Notes under the pieces: model-generated
Seen by the model: the letters and a program-made list of their open reading frames with translations, nothing else
What the model was told of the DNA's origin: nothing
The model's database searches: none
Assembly (NCBI GenBank): GCA_937902865.1
Contig: CALFNJ010000002.1
Span: forward strand, 1 to 5,468
Length of the DNA: 5,468 bases
Reading direction: 5' to 3'
Source: an uncultured Opitutaceae bacterium
Lineage (GTDB): Bacteria; Verrucomicrobiota; Verrucomicrobiia; Opitutales; Opitutaceae
Shown here: piece by piece, positions 1 to 5,468 of the stretch
How the letters are laid out: every line of letters begins with the position of its first letter
How positions within the stretch are numbered: the stretch's first letter is position 1
Program-made: the position numbers and the translations under genes

Positions 1-1458
1 CTCCTCGAGGTTAAGCTCGTCGCCGGCGTCGCTACGCCGATGAACGACGCGCCGATGCCGAAGCTTTTGGGCGCCGGCTACGACGCGGACCACAAGGTGA
101 TTCGCGCGATCAGCACCAGCCGGCGCTTCATCACGATCGATCCCGCGACCGGCAAGGTGAAGGTCGGCGCCACCCTCGACGAAAAATCCGAGCTGCCGGG
201 CGACCTCGCCTACGACCGCCAGCGTCACCTGCTGCTGGGCTCCAACAAGTCGATCCTCCACGTCGACTACGAGAACGGCACCGTGGTCCCCGCCCATTAT
301 CTCCCCGCCTTCGGCAAGGAGCTGTCGCCACAGTACCGCACCTATCTCCAGCCGATGCGGACGATCATGAACGATCTCCAGCTCACGTACCTCTACACGC
401 AGATCGTGCCGGAGAAGACGAAGATCATCTACGGCATCGATGCCACGCAGGGCAGCGGGCACTCGCCGCTCCACTCCGAGGACACCATGCCGGACGAGGA
501 GGTCGAGGGCGTGCAGGAGCTGCTGCGCAGCGGCGCGCTCTACCAGAGCCCGATCACGAAGTGGGAGCAGTGGGGCCTGCTCAAGGGCGCGCTCGCGCCG
601 ATCTTCGACCGCACCGGCAAGGTCGTCGCCATGGTCGGCGCCGACGTCGAGGTTTCTCTCATCGAGCAGAAGACCCGCCAGGCGCTCCTCGAGCTGCTCA
701 TCATCGGCGTCGCCTCGCTGCTCGCCGCCACCGGCGTCGCCGTGGTCATCACGCGCCGCCTCCGCCGCCCGCTACAGCAGATCAAGGCGACCGCCCTCGA
801 GGTCGCCGCGGGCAACTACGCGAAGCGCATCTCGATCGATTCGCCCACCGAGGCCCACGATCTCGCCGAGTCATTCAACCAGATGGCGGGATCGCTCGAG
901 GCCAACATGCAGGCGCTCCAGTCCTCGATCCAGGACCTGTTGCGCAACCGCAACCGCTACGAGCTCGGCCGCCGGCTCGGTGGCCCGCACGACCTGGCCA
1001 CCGCCCTCGGCGGCGTCGACGGTGTCACGGTCACCTGGCGCGACTCCGCGATCGCCGCGCTCGGCGCGACCGGCGCCGTGCGCCACGGCGAGCGCATCGT
1101 GATCTGGTTTGCCGAGTCGCCGTCGGATGGTCTCGCCGCCGCCCGCATGCGCGCTGACCTGGCGCTGCGCGTCACGGCTCGCCTGAAGACGATGGGCGAC
1201 GACGACACCGCCGTGCCGGTACCCGGCCAGACCGCGGCTCCCTTCGCGTTCCATTCCGGCCGCGCCGCCCCGGCGCTGCCGCGCGCCCCGGCTTTGCCCG
1301 CGGGCATCCGCGCCGTGGCGCTCGTCTCCGCCGCCACGCACACGGTGCGCGTGCTCCGGCCCGAGGGCATCACCATCGACGAATCGATCCCCGGCCTGCT
1401 CCGCCTCGCCGATCCGGACGTCACCATCGAATTCCAGGGCTTCACGCTCAGCCTCTGA
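1..1458 (+). CDS. Cache/HAMP membrane sensor protein, 5'-truncated, with degenerate SpoIIE-like C-terminus
   Basis: The frame is open from base 1, so the gene begins before the window; the first ATG at 40 is followed by hydrophilic sequence and there is no first membrane segment, so it is unlikely to be the true start. Counting residues from that ATG: 1-95 is a beta-rich stretch that reads like propeller-type sequence (FITIDPATGKV, then LAYDRQRHLLLGS); 100-205 looks like a Cache sensor (YLYTQIVPEKTKIIYGID, then APIFDRTGKVVAMVGADV); 217-237 is a transmembrane helix; 238-290 is a HAMP domain (RRPLQQIKATALEVAAGNY, AESFNQMAGSL); 285-305 is a probable coiled coil. Residues 310-472 match no domain I can name firmly, but ERIVIWFAESPSDGLAAARM has the spacing of the SpoIIE/PP2C 'DVSGHGxxAA' segment with the aspartate missing. 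It is probably a receptor with a non-catalytic output. The next gene starts 2 bp after its stop, so they are cotranscribed. Cache and HAMP are fairly sure; the output domain is inference. Confidence 0.85.
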   Translation, partial: LLEVKLVAGVATPMNDAPMPKLLGAGYDADHKVIRAISTSRRFITIDPATGKVKVGATLDEKSELPGDLAYDRQRHLLLGSNKSILHVDYENGTVVPAHYLPAFGKELSPQYRTYLQPMRTIMNDLQLTYLYTQIVPEKTKIIYGIDATQGSGHSPLHSEDTMPDEEVEGVQELLRSGALYQSPITKWEQWGLLKGALAPIFDRTGKVVAMVGADVEVSLIEQKTRQALLELLIIGVASLLAATGVAVVITRRLRRPLQQIKATALEVAAGNYAKRISIDSPTEAHDLAESFNQMAGSLEANMQALQSSIQDLLRNRNRYELGRRLGGPHDLATALGGVDGVTVTWRDSAIAALGATGAVRHGERIVIWFAESPSDGLAAARMRADLALRVTARLKTMGDDDTAVPVPGQTAAPFAFHSGRAAPALPRAPALPAGIRAVALVSAATHTVRVLRPEGITIDESIPGLLRLADPDVTIEFQGFTLSL

Positions 1459-1460
1459 TC

Positions 1461-1844
1461 ATGACGCTCGTCGAAAAGATCCTTGCCCTGAAGGCCACGC
1501 CGCCGTTCGACGGCCTGCGGGACAACGAGCTCGCATTGATCGCGTCGGCCGCCACGCAGCGTCATTTCGCTGCGGGCGAGACGATTCACGCCGGCGGCGA
1601 ACCGCTCGGCCGTTTCCATCTCCTGGTCCACGGCTCGTGGGAAAGCCCGACCGCCATGCAGTTGCCCCGCACGCTGGGCGCGGGCTCCCTGCTCTACGAC
1701 CTGCCGGCCCCGCTCGTGCAGGCCGGGCCCGACGGCGCCGAGTGCCTCGTCATCGCCCGCAGTCATTTCCACACGGTCACGGCTGAATGCCCCGAGGTGC
1801 TGATCGGCTACCTCACCGGCCAGGCCGACGCTCCCGCCTCATGA
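1461..1844 (+). CDS. Small degenerate cyclic-nucleotide-binding-fold protein
   Basis: This 127-residue protein consists of one cNMP-binding-type (double-stranded beta helix) domain. Residues 7-30 match the entry helix (PPFDGLRDNELALIASAA). Residues 36-60 carry the typical FAAGETIHAGGEPLGRFHLL strand pair and the HG turn. Residues 71-101 give the later strands, and 103-120 the closing helix with the 'CPEVLIGYL' element common in this family. The phosphate-binding cassette (a GE pair followed by an invariant arginine) is absent: the corresponding region reads AGSLLYDLPAPLVQAGPDG. The fold is therefore likely, but cAMP or cGMP binding is not supported. It lies 2 bp after the upstream sensor gene and its TGA overlaps the next ATG by 4 bp, which suggests translational coupling and a shared signalling role. 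I see no strong Shine-Dalgarno. No DNA-binding domain follows, so it is not a Crp-type regulator. Confidence 0.85.
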   Translation: MTLVEKILALKATPPFDGLRDNELALIASAATQRHFAAGETIHAGGEPLGRFHLLVHGSWESPTAMQLPRTLGAGSLLYDLPAPLVQAGPDGAECLVIARSHFHTVTAECPEVLIGYLTGQADAPAS

Positions 1845-3172
1845 CGCTTCGCCGCAGCATTCTTCTCGGCATCACGCCGGTCTTCGTGGCGCTCGCGCTC
1901 ATCGGCAACGGCGTGCGCTACTATCTCGAGCGCAAGGCGACTCTCGACGGCCTGCGCCAGGAGGCGGGAACGTTCGCGCTGTCGTTCGCGTCCTTCACCC
2001 GGCCGGACGACTGGAGCCGGCTCGAAAACGACCACGCGGACCAGACGCTCTACCCCGCCGCCCTCGATCGGCTCCAGCGCTGGAACATGCTCCGCGGCTT
2101 CGTCCTCTGGCACGGACGCAGCCAGAAGGTCCTGCTCCGCTGGGGCAACGCCGACGAGGTCCCGGCGGCGTCCAGCGCCCTGCTGCAGCAGATCACGCCC
2201 GACCGTCCCTACGGCGCCTCGGATCTCATCACCACGAGCGATGGCACCGATATCATCATCTCCTACGCGCTGATCCGCGACGCCGCCAAGAATCCCCTCG
2301 GCATCGTCGGCGTCTCCGTCGACGCCAGCGCCTTCACGACGGAGCTGTCCGACATCCGGCGCAAACTCATCCGAAGCACGCTGCTCGTGACCCTGCTCGG
2401 CGTGGTCCTGGCGCTCGCCCTCGCCTCGCGGCTGTCGTTCGAGCTCCGCCGCCTCACCCGTGCCGCCGCCGGCATCGAAAAGGGACACTACGTGCCTCCG
2501 CCGCCCGGCCGCGTCGCGGAAGTCTCCGACGTGAGCGACACCTTCGGCGTGCTCGACGGCGTGATCGACGAGTTGCGCGCGAAATCGAATCGCGCCTTCG
2601 TCGAGAACGAGCAGTTCCGCACCGAGGGCGATCTGTTGCGGGTGTTCCGCGACGAGTTCATGGCTCCGACCACGATCACCCGCGCCGGCCTGCGCATCGA
2701 CATGGCGGTCGCCGGCTCGAGTCCGGCCATCTTCCGCGAAGCGGCGCCCCAATCTGACGTCGGCCGCATCTGCTTCGGCCGGGTCCGGGGCGAAGGCGGG
2801 CTCGAAACCGCCATCGTCGCGTCCGCCACTGGACGGGAAATCGAGGATCGCCTCGCCCGCGGCGACGACCCCGCCTCCGCGCTCACGCTCACCGCGTCCC
2901 TTTTTCCGCTGCAGAGCGCCACGGTTCTCAAATGGAGCGCAGACGGCACCGAACTGCTCCGCTGGGATTTCGCCGACGGCGAGGTTCGGAGTTCCAAGCT
3001 CCCGCTGCCCGCCGGCGGAGTCGTCTGCCACGACCTGCCATCCTCCACCGCCGCCGCGATGGACCTCTATCACCGCCGTTTCCCGGGAGAAAAACCGGAG
3101 CAGTGGCTGAAAGACATCGTCCAGCTGGCCGCCGACGCCAGCGGCACGATCCTCGTCTTCTCCCGCGCCTGA
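1841..3172 (+). CDS. Membrane sensor with HAMP domain and degenerate SpoIIE/PP2C-like output
   Basis: The start is ATG 1841, overlapping the previous stop as ATGA; a longer reading frame from 1787 lies inside the previous gene and is less likely. The protein has 443 residues. Residues 1-6 are basic (MTLRRS), 7-28 form TM1, 29-175 a periplasmic sensor of Cache-like length ending GIVGVSVDASAF, 176-199 TM2, and 200-250 a HAMP-type segment (LRRLTRAAAGIEKGHYV). Residues 265-443 resemble a SpoIIE phosphatase in order of elements: FGRVRGEGGLETAIVASATG stands where a core strand and the metal-binding DVSGxG should be, LRWDFADGEV fits the middle hairpin, LPAGGVVCHDL fits the 'PGDxLLLYTDG' strand, and GTILVFSRA fits the final 'DDxTLVVxR' strand. 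The metal-binding aspartates are absent at all three places. It is likely a pseudophosphatase that receives an extracytoplasmic signal. Topology is confident, the output-fold assignment is inference. A terminator begins at its stop codon. Confidence 0.88.
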   Translation: MTLRRSILLGITPVFVALALIGNGVRYYLERKATLDGLRQEAGTFALSFASFTRPDDWSRLENDHADQTLYPAALDRLQRWNMLRGFVLWHGRSQKVLLRWGNADEVPAASSALLQQITPDRPYGASDLITTSDGTDIIISYALIRDAAKNPLGIVGVSVDASAFTTELSDIRRKLIRSTLLVTLLGVVLALALASRLSFELRRLTRAAAGIEKGHYVPPPPGRVAEVSDVSDTFGVLDGVIDELRAKSNRAFVENEQFRTEGDLLRVFRDEFMAPTTITRAGLRIDMAVAGSSPAIFREAAPQSDVGRICFGRVRGEGGLETAIVASATGREIEDRLARGDDPASALTLTASLFPLQSATVLKWSADGTELLRWDFADGEVRSSKLPLPAGGVVCHDLPSSTAAAMDLYHRRFPGEKPEQWLKDIVQLAADASGTILVFSRA

Positions 3173-3209
3173 GGCGCGTGGCCGCTTTCGCGGCGTTTGC
3201 GCCTTTTTT
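3172..3209 (+). terminator. Probable intrinsic terminator of the sensor operon
   Basis: An outer stem AGGCGC (3172-3177) pairs with GCGCCT (3199-3204) and encloses an inner hairpin GCCGC (3181-3185) / GCGGC (3190-3194) with loop TTTC. Six T residues follow at 3204-3209. The structure begins at the last base of the stop codon of the upstream gene. Part of it also serves as the left arm of a larger inverted repeat, so its role as a terminator is inferred. Confidence 0.5.
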
Positions 3210-3300
3210 GCGGCCAACGGATTGCTCCGTGAAATCTTCCTTTCCCGAATGATTTTTCGGATTTTTGGCCGCGAGAAGGCACAAGGGCCGCAAAAACCGG
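3186..3300. repeat. Imperfect inverted repeat upstream of the GxxExxY gene
   Basis: The left arm (3186-3217, ending GCGGCCAA) is an imperfect reverse complement of the right arm (3265-3300, starting TTGGCCGC). The shared blocks are GCGGCCAA, a GYGCC/T-rich block with a 1-nt bulge, and GCGGC followed by T-rich sequence. The loop region 3218-3264 holds two minor hairpins, ACGGA/TCCGT at 3217-3230 and CCGAA/TTCGG at 3245-3260, the latter followed by ATTTTT. The right arm is related in direct orientation to 3690-3723 on the other side of the gene (about 27 of 34 positions), and the left arm is related to 3741-3771, so the gene is bracketed by two copies of the same palindromic unit. Confidence 0.7.
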
Positions 3301-3303
3301 AGA

Positions 3304-3693
3304 ATGGATTCCTCGGATATTTTCACTCTTTGCGATCGGGTGCGCCAGACGAGCTTCGAACTGCACCAGTACCTGCGGCACGGGCATTTGGAAAAAGTGT
3401 ACGAGAACGGACTGGCAAGTCGGCTCCGCAAAATGGACCTCCGGGTGGAGCAACAGCATCCGCTCAAGGTATATGACCAGGACAACACCGTCCTCGGCGA
3501 TTACCTCGCCGATCTTCTAGTGGAAGAGCAGCTCGTGGTGGAACTGAAAGCCTGTGCAGCTCTGACAAGCGAACACGTGGCACAACTGCTCGGCTATCTT
3601 CGATCCGCCCGCATGGAGCACGGATTGCTGATCAATTTCGGCGCACCGAAACTGCAAATCCGGAAATACATCCTGTCAGAAACAAACATTTAG
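3304..3693 (+). CDS. GxxExxY family protein (PD-(D/E)XK nuclease-like fold)
   Basis: This 129-residue protein shows the signature of the GxxExxY family (PDDEXK_3 type): G27, E30 and Y33 in GHLEKVY; then Q51 and PLKVY; then D70 in YLADLLVEE; E80 and K82 in VVELKA, giving a D-x9-E-x-K nuclease-like core; then Q94 and Y98 in AQLLGYL; and the terminal GLLINFG block. All expected core residues are present and the length is normal, so it looks intact. Its substrate and biological role are not known to me. ATG 3304 was chosen because it leaves the usual ~26 residues before the motif. A TTG at 3265 would add 13 basic residues encoded by a repeat arm. The GGAG at 3299-3302 is too close to ATG for an ideal ribosome site. 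Base composition is clearly less G/C-biased than its neighbours, and related palindromic repeats lie on both sides, both signs of transfer. Its stop codon enters the downstream hairpin. Confidence 0.9.
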   Translation: MDSSDIFTLCDRVRQTSFELHQYLRHGHLEKVYENGLASRLRKMDLRVEQQHPLKVYDQDNTVLGDYLADLLVEEQLVVELKACAALTSEHVAQLLGYLRSARMEHGLLINFGAPKLQIRKYILSETNI

Positions 3694-3768
3694 CCACAAA
3701 GAGGCGCAAAGGCCGCAAAACCGATCCCAGACAGGATCGTTTCTGCGGTTTCTGCGCCTTTTTGTGGC
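3693..3768. terminator. Long hairpin between convergent genes, possible bidirectional terminator
   Basis: Two 35-nt arms, 3693-3727 and 3734-3768, are complementary at 29 of 35 positions, and three of the six mismatches are G-U wobbles in plus-strand RNA. The loop is 6 nt (CAGACA, 3728-3733) and the innermost stem CGATCC/GGATCG is perfect. On the plus strand T-rich sequence follows the inner stem (TTTCTGCGGTTT); on the minus strand GGTTTT follows it. It lies between the ends of the convergent GxxExxY and ectB genes and includes the last base of the former's stop codon. The structure is directly visible; termination activity is inferred. It is also the second copy of the palindromic unit flanking the GxxExxY gene. 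Confidence 0.6.
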
Positions 3769-3805
3769 CAACCTCCGGTCTGAAGGCCTGGCACGTGGCT
3801 GACGC

Positions 3806-5086
3806 TCAGACCGAGCGCGCGACCTGCGCGGCCGTCTCGCGCTTCACCACGTCACGCATCGCTTCCCGCAAGCGATCGAGCCCGAGCGCAAGCGTCGCCG
3901 CGTCGATCACGAGCGGCGGGAGAAATTTCAGCACATTGCGCTCGGAGCCGCAGGTCTCGATGATGAGCCCGCGCGCGAACGCCTGGCGCGCCACCGCCTG
4001 GCACAGTGCGGTTTCCTTGAACTCCGCGCCCCAGATCATGCCGGTGCCGCGCACTTTCGCGATCAGGCCGGGAAATTCGCGCACGAACTCCTGCAGCGCC
4101 GTCACCAGTTGCTGGCCGCGGGCCGCGACCTGGGCCGTGAGCTCGGTCGTCTCCCAATGGCGCAGCGCTTCCGCGGCGGCGACAAAGCCGAGGTTGTTGC
4201 CCCGGAAGGTGCCGGTGTGCTCGCCGGGCTTCCACTGGTCGTGCTCGGTGCGGATCAGCAGCAGCGACATCGGCAGACCGTAGCCGCTGATGGATTTCGA
4301 CAGCACCACGAGGTCCGGCTTGAGGCCGGCGGACTCAAAACTGAAAAACGTCCCGGTGCGGCCGCAGCCCACCTGAATGTCGTCCACGATCAGGAGGATG
4401 TCGTTTTCGCGGCAGATTTCCGCAACCGTCTGCAGCCAGCGCCGCGACGCGATGTTCACGCCGCCCTCCGCCTGCACGGTCTCGAGGATGATCGCCGCCG
4501 GCAGGTCCACGCCGCTGCTGCGATCCGTGATCAGCTTCCGCAGGAGCACCGCCGTGTCGACGTCCGCGCCGAGATAGCCGTCGTACGGCACGAACGAGAC
4601 GTCCTGCCGCTGGATCCACGCTTCGTTGCGGTAGTGCGAGTTCGCGGTCGTCGCGAGCGCGCCCATGCTCAGTCCGTGGTAGGCGTTGGTGAACGCGATC
4701 ACGTTGCGCCGGCCTTTCACGCGCCGCGCCAGCTTCAGCGCCGCCTCGACCGCATTCGCACCGGTCGGACCGGTGAACTGCACTTTGTAGTCAAGCCCGC
4801 GGGGTTTGAGAATCACCTGCTCGAAGCGTTCGAGAAACCGCTCCTTCGCCTCCGTCGCCATGTCGAGGCTGTGCGCAACGCCGTCCTCCTGCAGGTAGCG
4901 AATCAGCGCCTGCTTCATCGCCTCCGGATTATGCCCGTAGTTCAGCGCCCCCGCACCGGCGAAGAAATCAATGTACTCCTGCCCCTCGCGATCGATCAGC
5001 GTCGCGCCCCGGGCTTTTTCGAAGAGCACCGGGAACGATCGAATGTACGACCGGACCTCTGATTCACGGCGCTGAAAAATATTCAT
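3806..5086 (-). CDS. ectB: Diaminobutyrate-2-oxoglutarate aminotransferase (EctB)
   Basis: EctB converts L-aspartate-4-semialdehyde plus L-glutamate to L-2,4-diaminobutyrate and 2-oxoglutarate in the cytoplasm, the first dedicated step of ectoine synthesis. The 426-residue product has the normal family length and near-signature EctB sequence: ESEVRSYIRSFP at the N-terminus, IDFFAGAGALNYGHN, DGVAHSLDMAT, LKPRGLDYKVQF, and GEHTGTFRGNN. It is a class III PLP aminotransferase: GPTGANAVEAAL (106-117) for cofactor phosphate binding, Y136-H137 near the PLP ring, D235 in IVDDIQVGCGRTG for the pyridine nitrogen, and K264 in LSKSISGYGLP as the Schiff-base lysine. The C-terminal GLIIETCGSERNVLKFLPPL is also typical. 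The start at 5086 matches the family N-terminus (MNIF); the frame stays open to 5359 but that extension is low-complexity and unlike EctB. There is no clear Shine-Dalgarno. No ectA precedes it within the window and no ectC follows it. It could alternatively serve another diaminobutyrate-using pathway. Confidence 0.96.
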   Translation of the reverse strand: MNIFQRRESEVRSYIRSFPVLFEKARGATLIDREGQEYIDFFAGAGALNYGHNPEAMKQALIRYLQEDGVAHSLDMATEAKERFLERFEQVILKPRGLDYKVQFTGPTGANAVEAALKLARRVKGRRNVIAFTNAYHGLSMGALATTANSHYRNEAWIQRQDVSFVPYDGYLGADVDTAVLLRKLITDRSSGVDLPAAIILETVQAEGGVNIASRRWLQTVAEICRENDILLIVDDIQVGCGRTGTFFSFESAGLKPDLVVLSKSISGYGLPMSLLLIRTEHDQWKPGEHTGTFRGNNLGFVAAAEALRHWETTELTAQVAARGQQLVTALQEFVREFPGLIAKVRGTGMIWGAEFKETALCQAVARQAFARGLIIETCGSERNVLKFLPPLVIDAATLALGLDRLREAMRDVVKRETAAQVARSV

Positions 5087-5310
5087 GGGACGATCACATT
5101 GGGGGTTTTTGACCGATCGTCCAAAAGAATCCGGTGAGACGATCCGGACATTTCCCGGTAGCCGTCGCGCACCTGCAAAATTCCCGGGTAGAACCCCTAT
5201 TTTGACCCATTTTTTCCAACGGCCTCCAAGCAAATGGATCGGAAGGTGGACCGCGACCGCCGGGCGCGGTTTGCCCGCTTTGCTCCCAGTCTTCACGCCA
5301 GCCACCTCCG
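5087..5310. other. Non-coding upstream region of ectB
   Basis: Reading frames cross this stretch on both strands but none has recognisable protein sequence or a plausible start context. On the minus strand it should hold the ectB promoter. AT-rich sequence at about 5197-5219 (reading GGAAAAAATGGGTCAAAATAG toward ectB, less its ends) is the most promoter-like part, but I cannot place convincing -35 and -10 boxes. Two near-identical elements, TTCCCGGTAG (5152-5161) and TTCCCGGGTAG (5181-5191), lie about three helical turns apart. A GC-rich small inverted repeat, CGGGC/GCCCG, lies around 5260-5277. Confidence 0.5.
5088..5144. promoter_or_regulatory. Candidate operator: repeated GACGATC sites just upstream of ectB
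   Basis: GGACGATC (5088-5095) and its exact reverse complement GATCGTCC (5115-5122) form an inverted repeat immediately next to the ectB start codon, with a 19-nt spacer. A third copy, GACGATC (5138-5144), lies further upstream. Three copies within 57 bp next to a start codon suggest a protein-binding site or an RNA hairpin in the leader that covers the start region. Which one, and whether ectoine regulators act here, cannot be told from the sequence. Confidence 0.3.
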
Positions 5311-5390
5311 AATGTAGGGGCGTTCCTTGCGGACGCCCGTCCGCGTCGCCAACTATCAAGCCGGGCGTCCATAAAGAACGCCCTTACATC
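5311..5390. repeat. Cruciform-type interspersed palindromic repeat
   Basis: The left arm 5311-5339 and the right arm 5362-5390 are reverse complements at 24 of 29 positions, separated by 22 nt. Each arm is itself a small hairpin, GGGCGT/ACGCCC around a 9-nt loop, so the unit could fold as a cruciform. No coding sequence is inside. The form (GTAGGGGCGTTC ... GGACGCCC) is like short non-autonomous or REP-like repeats dispersed in some GC-rich bacterial genomes; its copy number in this genome is unknown from one window. Confidence 0.7.
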
Positions 5391-5468
5391 TCACCCGGCC
5401 GGTCGCAGTGAATTGAAAACCTCGCGCAGTCTTTCTGCATTCGGCCCGAGATGTCCGCGCCGCCAACC
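5391..5468. other. Unresolved window end
   Basis: This 78-bp tail may hold the 3' end of a minus-strand gene. One minus frame reads through to a TGA at 5391-5393 (tail NAERLREVFNSLRPAG), and another with more G/C third positions runs to a TAA at 5384-5386 inside the repeat. On the plus strand an ATG at 5451 is also possible. Nothing is long enough to recognise, so no CDS is called. Confidence 0.25.

Noticed and set aside
957..1772. 271-residue minus-strand frame spanning the first two genes
   Set aside because: It lies antisense across two well-supported genes and shows only shadow-like composition.
1808..3217. 469-residue open frame on the minus strand
   Set aside because: It is antisense to the third sensor gene, rich in Arg/Gly/Ala/Glu as expected from a GC-rich shadow frame, and has no recognisable domain, whereas the plus frame has clear membrane segments and HAMP.
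3690..3771. CRISPR-like or tRNA-like structure between the convergent genes
   Set aside because: There are only two arms of a single hairpin, no repeated spacer units, and no cloverleaf or anticodon arrangement.
4109..5062. 317-residue open frame on the plus strand
   Set aside because: It is antisense to ectB, whose sequence matches its family throughout; the plus frame is Arg/His-rich shadow sequence.
5087..5359. N-terminal extension of ectB by 91 codons
   Set aside because: EctB proteins begin at MNIF-type sequence, the extension has no family similarity, and it runs into the palindromic repeat.
5085..5411. 108-residue plus-strand frame in the ectB upstream region
   Set aside because: It crosses the inverted repeats, has no recognisable content and lacks a credible start context.

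Overview
The window is GC-rich with strong G/C third-position bias in its main genes. Gene content (a GxxExxY nuclease-fold gene set among palindromic repeats, an ectoine-type aminotransferase, sensor/HAMP proteins) fits a bacterium of the Verrucomicrobia, possibly Opitutaceae. That placement is inference from gene style and repeat style and was not tested by any search.

Layout. (1) Positions 1-3172, plus strand: a tight three-gene operon. It holds a 5'-truncated Cache-TM-HAMP protein, a small protein with a degenerate cyclic-nucleotide-binding (cupin-like) fold, and a second complete TM-sensor-TM-HAMP protein. Genes 1 and 2 are 2 bp apart; genes 2 and 3 overlap by 4 bp (ATGA). The C-terminal parts of both HAMP proteins resemble SpoIIE/PP2C phosphatase domains in outline but lack the metal-binding aspartates. 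(2) Positions 3172-3768: a probable terminator, then a GxxExxY (PDDEXK_3) gene of visibly lower GC, bracketed by related inverted repeats. (3) Positions 3806-5086, minus strand: ectB, diaminobutyrate-2-oxoglutarate aminotransferase, convergent with the GxxExxY gene and separated from it by a large hairpin. (4) Positions 5087-5468: the upstream region of ectB, with small inverted and direct repeats near the gene, an 80-bp cruciform-type interspersed repeat, and an unresolved end.

How the genes may work together. The first three genes look like one membrane signalling module: two receptors sensing extracytoplasmic cues plus a small cNMP-fold partner, with outputs that are probably non-catalytic scaffolds or partners for an active phosphatase or kinase encoded outside the window. 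ectB would make L-2,4-diaminobutyrate, the first committed ectoine precursor, but neither ectA nor ectC is recognisable beside it here. The GxxExxY gene is best read as a mobile-looking insertion with its own repeats.
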